36,917 nucleotides of DNA. Source: Paenibacillus arenilitoris (GTDB taxonomy: Bacteria; Bacillota; Bacilli; Paenibacillales; Paenibacillaceae). Of the stretch, positions 32,539 through 36,917 are shown piece after piece (the stretch's first letter is position 1; every line of letters starts with the position of its first letter). Made by a program: the position numbers and the translations under genes. The DNA lies in assembly GCF_014705655.1 (NCBI RefSeq), contig NZ_JACXIY010000054.1, positions 1 to 36,917 of the forward strand, in the 5' to 3' direction. Under the pieces are notes generated by a model. That model was not told the DNA's origin, made no database searches, and saw only the letters and a program-made list of their open reading frames with translations.

Positions 32539-32690
32539 GAGATTTGCGAAGCAAATCTTGCTTCGTAAGCGGTACTGAGATTTGCGAAGCAAATCTTGCT
32601 CCGTAAGCGGTACTGAGATTTGCGGAGCAGCTCTTGCCCCGAAAGCGATACTGAGATTCGCGGAGCAGATCCGGCTCCGTAAGCGATACC
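32539..32690 (-). repeat. Four tandem 38-bp hairpin repeats in the yabR leader
   Basis: Copies at 32539-32576, 32577-32614, 32615-32652 and 32653-32690, plus a decayed partial copy to about 32709. The two copies next to yabR differ by one base; the outer two are more diverged. In the transcript each has CGCTT(A/T)CG, then stem I CGRRGC-7 nt-GCYYCG, kept in all four with A-U, G-U or G-C changes. An overlapping stem II GATTTGC-ttc-GCAAATC is perfect in the two inner copies. They lie between the yabR promoter and its ribosome binding site. There are no spacers, so it is not a CRISPR. Confidence 0.9.
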
Positions 32691-32717
32691 GTGCTTTGCG
32701 AGACCGCTGTTAACGTG

Positions 32718-32747
32718 ATTATAACCGAACCGCCGAAGGAAGGTCAA
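32718..32747 (-). promoter_or_regulatory. yabR promoter (predicted)
   Basis: TTGACC (32742-32747), 18-bp spacer and perfect TATAAT (32718-32723) on the minus strand. Transcription from about 32711 puts all hairpin repeats in the 5' leader. Confidence 0.82.
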
Positions 32748-32776
32748 CAGACGTTCACCCGATTTGCCGCCCGTCT

Positions 32777-33085
32777 TCAATCGCTGAAAATCTGCCGTTC
32801 GCCCTGCTTCACCATGCCGAGTTCCTTGGTTGCGAGCTGCTCGATATATTCCTCGTCGTTAAGCCGTTCTATTTGCCGTTCAAGCTCGCCGCTTTCCTTC
32901 GCGGCGGCGTCGATTTGCCCTTGAAGCGTGGAAAGCTTCTGATTGGTCTCGTCCTTCTGCTGCATCTGGCCGAAGATCGTGTACACCGCCCAGCCCAAAA
33001 ACAATACGATGAACATCGACCATATGCGAAACCGGCGCTTCGTGCCGGTACTGCCCGGCGATTTGTTTGCAGTTGCTGCTGCCAT
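32777..33085 (-). CDS. divIC: Cell division/septum formation protein DivIC (FtsB family)
   Basis: The 102-aa protein has a short basic cytoplasmic N-terminus, one membrane segment (about 22-38, WSMFIVLFLGWAVYTIF) and an extracellular coiled coil (QMQQKDETNQKLSTLQGQIDAAAKESGELERQIERLND) ending in EEYIEQLATKELGMVKQGE, the hallmark of DivIC/FtsB. It works in the divisome with FtsL and DivIB and is needed for vegetative and sporulation septa. AGGAGG lies upstream. It is 8 bp after yabQ. Confidence 0.95.
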   Translation of the reverse strand: MAAATANKSPGSTGTKRRFRIWSMFIVLFLGWAVYTIFGQMQQKDETNQKLSTLQGQIDAAAKESGELERQIERLNDEEYIEQLATKELGMVKQGERQIFSD

Positions 33086-33093
33086 GAGCGGCG

Positions 33094-33702
33094 TTACCTC
33101 CTAAACCACTTGCTCCGCCATCGAGCAATTATTCGTCCAAAGCCCGCCAGTCTCTCGCGGATTCGCCAGCCGGTCACGTAAGGCGACAGCCACCGCCAGA
33201 GCGGACGAACCGCCGGACGGAGCAGCCACGCGAGCAAGCGCCAAAATGGACGAAACAATTGTAGCACAATTTTGAAAAGGAAAATAGTGAGCGCAGACCC
33301 AAATCCTAAAATAACGACGATTAATTTGTAGATCAGCTTGATCGGCTTTACGATGAGGAGATCGAGGCACTTCAGAACGAACGCGACCAGCTTGCGGACG
33401 GCGCCGATCAACCATTTTACGAGAACGATCACGATCTTGCTGAGCAGAAAATAATAGAGGATCATGCCGAAAGCCAGTCCGATGAAAACGTACGCCCGCA
33501 CCTCGCCATTGTTGCTGGCGTACAGCGCCCGGAAGACGACCAGCGCCGCCGCCATCCAATAGATAACGTCGAGCACGGGCAGCCACCAGCGCGGAAACTT
33601 CAGCTCATTCGATACGACGCGGTAGCCGTCGAACACCGTTCCCATGCCGAGTCCGGATAACAGCATGACCGCCATCGTCATCCACTGCATGTCGAGCGTC
33701 AC
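33094..33702 (-). CDS. yabQ: Spore cortex biosynthesis protein YabQ
   Basis: The 202-aa membrane protein has about five hydrophobic segments, with WMTMAVMLLSGLGMGTVFDGYRV, FPRWWLPVLDVIYWMAAALVVFRALY and EVRAYVFIGLAFGMILYYFLLS typical of YabQ, then two more segments and a very basic C-terminal part rich in Arg/Trp. In B. subtilis it sits in the outer forespore membrane and is needed for cortex formation. The GTG start overlaps the yabP stop by 4 nt (GTGA). Confidence 0.93.
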   Translation of the reverse strand: MTLDMQWMTMAVMLLSGLGMGTVFDGYRVVSNELKFPRWWLPVLDVIYWMAAALVVFRALYASNNGEVRAYVFIGLAFGMILYYFLLSKIVIVLVKWLIGAVRKLVAFVLKCLDLLIVKPIKLIYKLIVVILGFGSALTIFLFKIVLQLFRPFWRLLAWLLRPAVRPLWRWLSPYVTGWRIRERLAGFGRIIARWRSKWFRR

Positions 33703-33986
33703 TTAAACAGCTTCCCCAACAAGCCTTTGGATTTGTTCGCGCTCGTATTTCCATCCGAATAGGCGAGTGAATGGACGAATCCTTCGATCATGACCAATCC
33801 TTGCTCGAGGCTTAAATGCTTCATATGCAAATTTTGGCCGGCGACCGTCAGAAAGCCAAGCTCCGTCTCCAGCAAAAACTCTTCGCTGTCGAAGCTCTCG
33901 ACCTTCAATACGCCGGTAAGATCCAGCTGCTTGCGATTGATCAATTTCACTTCCTGCCGTTTTTGCCCTTTGCCCTGGTCGATCAT
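33699..33986 (-). CDS. yabP: Sporulation protein YabP
   Basis: The product of about 95 aa has the YabP core VKLINRKQLDLTGVLKVESFDSEEFLLETELGFLTVAGQNLHMKHLSLEQGLVMIEG and the terminal GLLGKLFK. It is a mother-cell sporulation protein needed, with YabQ, for cortex or coat assembly; the molecular role is unknown. The start at 33986 (GGGGG 8 nt upstream) is preferred to an ATG at 34028 with no site. It follows the rqcP terminator, so it should have its own promoter; a sigma-E promoter is expected from B. subtilis but I could not find a convincing one. Confidence 0.92.
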   Translation of the reverse strand: MIDQGKGQKRQEVKLINRKQLDLTGVLKVESFDSEEFLLETELGFLTVAGQNLHMKHLSLEQGLVMIEGFVHSLAYSDGNTSANKSKGLLGKLFK

Positions 33987-34096
33987 AAACTCGTCCCCCG
34001 CTCCGTTAACGTAACTGACAGATACCATGTTGAGACTAGCTTATGGCGGAGCGGCGCGATTTAGAACAAGCGAGCGGCCGGACATGCCCGGACACG

Positions 34097-34131
34097 AAAA
34101 AACCGCCCGCAAGCGAACGCTTGCGGACGGC
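34097..34131 (-). terminator. Rho-independent terminator of rqcP
   Basis: Minus strand: CCGTCCGCAAGC-gttc-GCTTGCGGgCGG followed by six T, a strong stem just after the rqcP stop. It separates hup-rqcP from yabPQ. Confidence 0.92.
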
Positions 34132-34140
34132 CGGTCATCA

Positions 34141-34431
34141 TCAGCTTCCCGATTCCCACCCGAGATCGTTCTCGCGCGGGCGCTGTTCTTCTTTCACCAA
34201 GGTGTAGAGCTCTCCGGCTTCATCCTTGCGGGTCGTCTCCGCGACGCGTTCCACGCGCACGGTAACGATCTTCTGCCCGTATTGGATTTGGAGCTCGTCC
34301 CCGACCTTGACGGTGCTGCTCGCTTTCGCTTCGCGGCCGTTGATCCACACGCGCCCTTGCTCGGACACGTCCTTCGCGACGGTGCGGCGCTTGATCAGCC
34401 GGGATACCTTGAGAAATTTATCCAGACGCAT
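34141..34431 (-). CDS. rqcP: S4-domain RNA-binding protein RqcP (YabO)
   Basis: The 96-aa protein begins with an S4 fold: MRLDKFLKVSRLIKRRTVAKDVSEQGRVWINGREAKASSTVKVGDELQI (residues 1-50), then a short beta segment and an acidic tail. B. subtilis YabO (RqcP) helps RqcH add C-terminal alanine tails on stalled 50S ribosomes; E. coli Hsp15 is the related heat-shock protein. It lies 3 bp after the HU gene and shares its transcript. Confidence 0.95.
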   Translation of the reverse strand: MRLDKFLKVSRLIKRRTVAKDVSEQGRVWINGREAKASSTVKVGDELQIQYGQKIVTVRVERVAETTRKDEAGELYTLVKEEQRPRENDLGWESGS

Positions 34432-34434
34432 GGA

Positions 34435-34707
34435 TTACTTGATGGCTTCTTTCAGCTTGTTGCCCGCTTTGAAAGCAGGAACTTTCGCTTCGGAGATTTC
34501 GATTGGCGCGCCCGTTTGCGGGTTGCGGCCAACGCGTCCGGAACGCTTGCGAGTTTCGAAAGTGCCGAAGCCGATCAGCTGTACTTTGTCTCCGCTGGCA
34601 AGAGCGTCGGTTACTTCGCCCAAAAATCCGTTAAGCACGGCTTCTACGTCGCGCTTCGTCAAGCCGCTTTTCTCTGCGATGTTGTTGATCAGGTCTGTTT
34701 TGTTCAT
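34435..34707 (-). CDS. hup: DNA-binding protein HU
   Basis: The 90-aa histone-like protein is complete: MNKTDLINNIAEKSGLTKRDVEAVLNGFLGEVTDAL, IGFGTFETRKRSGRVGRNPQTG (arm with the intercalating Pro in RNPQTG) and FKAGNKLKEAI at the C-terminus. It compacts and bends DNA as a dimer. AGGAGG lies before the ATG. It lies between mazG and rqcP, an order not found in B. subtilis, where hbs is elsewhere. The 180-bp gap upstream is AT-rich with no clear consensus promoter. Confidence 0.96.
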   Translation of the reverse strand: MNKTDLINNIAEKSGLTKRDVEAVLNGFLGEVTDALASGDKVQLIGFGTFETRKRSGRVGRNPQTGAPIEISEAKVPAFKAGNKLKEAIK

Positions 34708-34890
34708 TATAGAATCCTCCTAAATTTTAAATGGCCTTATTTGTGGTCGACGCTTGGCGCGCCGCCGTTCTTGGAATTTTTTACTCGCATGAGGAATAGT
34801 TATTCGGCCTGCGGGCAAAGAAATCCTGCCGGTAATCGAAATTTTTTTGCGAATAGTGCGGAATAAAGGCGATTCGTGCCGAAATGATAA

Positions 34891-36366
34891 TCAGGATTGA
34901 CGCTTGGCCTCTTCCCACCATTTATCCATTTCTGTTAAATCAGTGTGGTCAAAATTTTTGCCGCTTATACGAAGCTGCTCCTCAATATACGCAAATCGGC
35001 TGCGAAATTTATTGTTCGTCCGGGTGAGCGCCTCTTCGGGATCGGCATCGATGAAGCGCGAGGCGTTCACGACCGCGAACAGCAGATCGCCGAGCTCGGC
35101 CGCCTGCTCCTCCCGGCTCTTGCCCGCGATCGCTTCCTTCAGCTCGGACAGCTCCTCCTCGATCTTGTCCAGCACCGGCCCGAGCTCGTCCCAGTCGAAG
35201 CCGACCTTCGCCGCTTTCTTCTGCAGCTTGTACGCCTTCATCAGCGCCGGCAGATCCGGCGGAATGCCGTCCAGCGCCGATGCCCGCTCCGTGCCCTTCC
35301 TCTTCTTCTCTTCCGCCTTCATCTTCTCCCAATTGACGAGCGCTTCCTCGGAATCGGCCGCTCCCTTGCCGCCGAATACGTGCGGATGGCGGAAAACGAG
35401 CTTCTCGTTCAGCGACTGGATCACGTCGTAGACGGAGAACGCGCCGGTCTCCTCCTCCATCTGGCTGTGCAGCATCACCTGGAGGATGACGTCGCCGAAT
35501 TCCTCCTGCATGCCGTCCGGATCGTCGTTATCGATCGCTTCCAGCGCTTCGTAGAGCTCTTCGATGAAGTTTTTGCGGATCGACCGGTGCGTCTGCTCGC
35601 GGTCCCACGGACAGCCTTCCGGGCTGCGCAGAATCGACACGATCTCGTGCAGGCGGTCGAACGAGCGGTTGCGCAGCGCCGGGTCGTCCGACCTCGGCAC
35701 CCAGATGAGCGACAGGTTGCCGTAGCCCGGCATTCGGTCAAGCTCGTAAAGGGGGGCGCGCACAATCCGCTCCTCGCCCTTCACGCCCAGCGAATGGCCG
35801 ACGACGACCTCGAAATCGTCCGGATAGCGCTCCATCAGCGCAAGCTTCACGTCCGAAGCCGTAAATGCATCGTACACTTGTCCGATCAGCAAATGCAGCC
35901 GGGGCTGCAGCTGCGAGGCTTGAAGCTCCGAGGCGTCCAGAAGCGCGAAGCCTTCGATCGGATCGAAGCCCAGGCTGACGAAGGCCTGATCGAGGAAGCT
36001 TTCGCCGCCGAGGATGTCGAGCCTGACGCCCGCGTCCGGACAGCGCTCGCGCAGCAGCTGCACCGTGCGCTCCGCCACCATCGGGTGGCCGGGGACGGCG
36101 TAGATCAAGGCACCGGCGCCTTTCGCTTCGGCAATCAAAGCTTCGGCAATCGCATCATAGACGTCCGGGAAGGACTCGTGCTGCTCGTAGAGCGCGTCGA
36201 ACGACGAATACGCGATGCCATTCTCGTCCAGCATGGACAGGACCGGATGCCGCGCCGTCCGGACGAATACGCGCTCCGCCGCTTGCAGCCTGCGCCATGC
36301 GCCCAGCGTCAGCTGATCCGGGTCGCCCGAGCCGAGCCCCAGCACCGTTATGTTTGGAGCTGTCAT
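34891..36366 (-). CDS. mazG: Nucleoside triphosphate pyrophosphohydrolase fused to a tetrapyrrole-methylase-like domain (MazG/YabN)
   Basis: The 491-aa protein has an N-terminal SAM-dependent tetrapyrrole-methylase-like domain (about 1-225: ITVLGLGSGDPDQLTLGAWR, LIYAVPGHPMVAERTVQLL) and a C-terminal MazG domain (about 240-485) with a duplicated core: GCPWDREQTHRSIRKNFIEELYEALEAID, EEFGDVILQVMLHSQMEEE, then KVGFDWDELGPVLDKIEEELSELKEAI and ELGDLLFAVVNASRFI. The EExxE and xxxD acids that bind Mg are visible in both repeats. It hydrolyses NTPs to NMPs, probably to clean aberrant nucleotides. The fusion is the usual YabN form. AAGGAGG lies 11 nt before the ATG. Confidence 0.95.
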   Translation of the reverse strand: MTAPNITVLGLGSGDPDQLTLGAWRRLQAAERVFVRTARHPVLSMLDENGIAYSSFDALYEQHESFPDVYDAIAEALIAEAKGAGALIYAVPGHPMVAERTVQLLRERCPDAGVRLDILGGESFLDQAFVSLGFDPIEGFALLDASELQASQLQPRLHLLIGQVYDAFTASDVKLALMERYPDDFEVVVGHSLGVKGEERIVRAPLYELDRMPGYGNLSLIWVPRSDDPALRNRSFDRLHEIVSILRSPEGCPWDREQTHRSIRKNFIEELYEALEAIDNDDPDGMQEEFGDVILQVMLHSQMEEETGAFSVYDVIQSLNEKLVFRHPHVFGGKGAADSEEALVNWEKMKAEEKKRKGTERASALDGIPPDLPALMKAYKLQKKAAKVGFDWDELGPVLDKIEEELSELKEAIAGKSREEQAAELGDLLFAVVNASRFIDADPEEALTRTNNKFRSRFAYIEEQLRISGKNFDHTDLTEMDKWWEEAKRQS

Positions 36367-36553
36367 TTTTCGTGCAACCTCCTTGAAAGTAGGGCTGATT
36401 CAAGTGTAAACGGCTGACGCCGTCCTTTGGCGGCATAAGCTCGTTTCGCGAAACCGCGCAGCCAATCGATTCCACACAAGCCGGAGCCCCGAACGAGCGC
36501 GAAAGCTAGGATAGCAAGGCCTATGTATCGAGACCGATGACCGCCTCGTCTCT

Positions 36554-36583
36554 ATTGTGCCATAATTATCGGCTCGAGGCCAA
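36554..36583 (-). promoter_or_regulatory. mazG promoter (predicted)
   Basis: TTGGCC (36578-36583), 18-bp spacer ending in an extended TGG, and CACAAT (36554-36559) on the minus strand; leader of about 180 nt. Confidence 0.45.
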
Positions 36584-36591
36584 ATCGGGCC

Positions 36592-36632
36592 AAAAAACCC
36601 GGTATGGGCGCTCGGGCCGAACGAAGGCCCTA
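36592..36632 (-). terminator. Possible terminator of the flippase gene
   Basis: Minus strand: GGGCC-ttcgttc-GGCCC followed by a weak CCCG...CGGG hairpin and six T. The T-run fits; the stem next to it has only 4 bp. Confidence 0.35.
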
Positions 36633-36749
36633 TCCTGTATTTTGGCATGATCGGCGGAGCCATTTCAACCCGATCGGCTGAAAGCAAGTCGCCAGGCGCC
36701 AAGCCATGCTGCGGCTTGGCCAGTTCCGCTAACCGCGCTGTGCGCCCGG

Positions 36750-36917
36750 TTAGCGCTCCCGCTCCGCCGGCGGAATCAGCCGCCAGCGTCTCAGCCGGGC
36801 GGCCCATACGCCGCCGCCCGGCAGCGCGCGCCATTCGCGCGCGCTCACGGCGCCGCCGCGCAAAGCCGCGGCGCCGAAGGCGCAAGCGCCGACGGCGACG
36901 CCCGTCAGCGCGAGCGC
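36750..36917 (-). CDS. C-terminal end of a SpoVB/YabM-like polysaccharide flippase (partial)
   Basis: Only 55 codons before the TAA are in the window; the 5' part is beyond the right edge. The reading has a small-residue hydrophobic stretch (ALALTGVAVGACAFGAAAL, the last membrane segment) then VSAREWRALPGGGVWAARLRRWRLI. This tail resembles the end of SpoVB/YabM proteins, where the last helix is followed by a segment of the form S-E/D...LP..G...A..L...RLI. Position before yabN/mazG matches yabM of B. subtilis. The sequence is very GC-rich. Confidence 0.7.
   Translation of the reverse strand, partial: ALALTGVAVGACAFGAAALRGGAVSAREWRALPGGGVWAARLRRWRLIPPAERER

Larger units (their letters stand above)
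36367..36749 (-). other. Gap between the flippase tail and mazG; structured leader
   Basis: No gene is supported here. In the transcribed leader of mazG I see GTTTCGCGAAAC, a perfect palindrome (36443-36454), inside a GCTCGTT...AACGAGC pairing, and ACGGC-gtca-GCCGT close to the ribosome binding site. Just after the flippase stop there is CGCTAACCG-11 nt-CGGTTAGCG without a T-run. No known riboswitch is recognised. Confidence 0.4.

Noticed and set aside
32539..32690. CRISPR array from four direct 38-bp repeats
   Set aside because: The units are contiguous with no spacers, they diverge steadily away from yabR, and no cas genes are present.
34945..36417. 490-aa plus-strand open frame opposite mazG
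   Set aside because: Antisense shadow; the minus-strand frame carries all MazG and methylase-like motifs.

Overview
The window is a chromosomal core region of an endospore-forming, fairly GC-rich Firmicute, most likely Paenibacillaceae (Paenibacillus or Cohnella type). The evidence is the gene order, the sporulation genes spoIIE, yabP, yabQ, yabS and yabT, the strong AGGAGG ribosome binding sites, and a 16S rRNA start of Bacillales type. All genes are on the minus strand, so transcription runs from high to low coordinates. The order is that of the Bacillus subtilis region from yabM to rrnJ: yabM-like, mazG/yabN, (hup), rqcP/yabO, yabP, yabQ, divIC, yabR, spoIIE, yabS, yabT, tilS, hpt, ftsH, coaX, hslO, a PrsA-like gene, cysK, pabB-pabA-pabC-folP-folB-folK-xre-dusB, greA, lysS, 16S rRNA. 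Two blocks differ from B. subtilis: a four-gene BMP-type nucleoside ABC transporter and nadABC both sit between ftsH and coaX. No mobile element, phage gene, tRNA or CRISPR array was seen.

Layout in transcription order. From 36917 to 34141 are the tail of a SpoVB/YabM-like flippase, mazG, the HU gene and rqcP. From 33986 to 32013 are yabP, yabQ, divIC and yabR; yabR has a consensus promoter followed by a leader of four tandem 38-nt hairpin repeats. SpoIIE (31603-29111) has a promoter with a 21-bp spacer, typical of Spo0A-activated sigma-A promoters, which moves its start to a GTG. A 670-bp gap downstream of spoIIE holds two terminators, a cluster of GTTTC/GAAAC repeats, and two hairpin repeats related to those before yabR. 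Next come yabS, yabT, tilS, hpt and ftsH (28439-22644). The transporter cluster (22294-17503) has a UUCG hairpin between the lipoprotein and ATPase genes. NadA-nadB-nadC-coaX-hslO-PPIase (17237-11117) are tightly overlapped and join NAD and CoA cofactor synthesis with Hsp33. CysK is transcribed alone, followed by the folate operon (9922-3759), greA, lysS, a c-di-GMP-I riboswitch controlling a secreted transglutaminase-like protein, and the start of an rRNA operon.

The observations most worth a second look are: (1) hairpin repeats with two alternative stems, directly 5' of the Shine-Dalgarno of yabR (4 copies) and yabS (2 copies); (2) an Hsp33 that has lost three of the four zinc/redox cysteines; (3) a structured nadA leader with competing hairpins; (4) the c-di-GMP-I riboswitch in front of the transglutaminase-like gene; (5) the repeat-rich segment between two terminators downstream of spoIIE. 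All calls come from reading the sequence; no database search was run.
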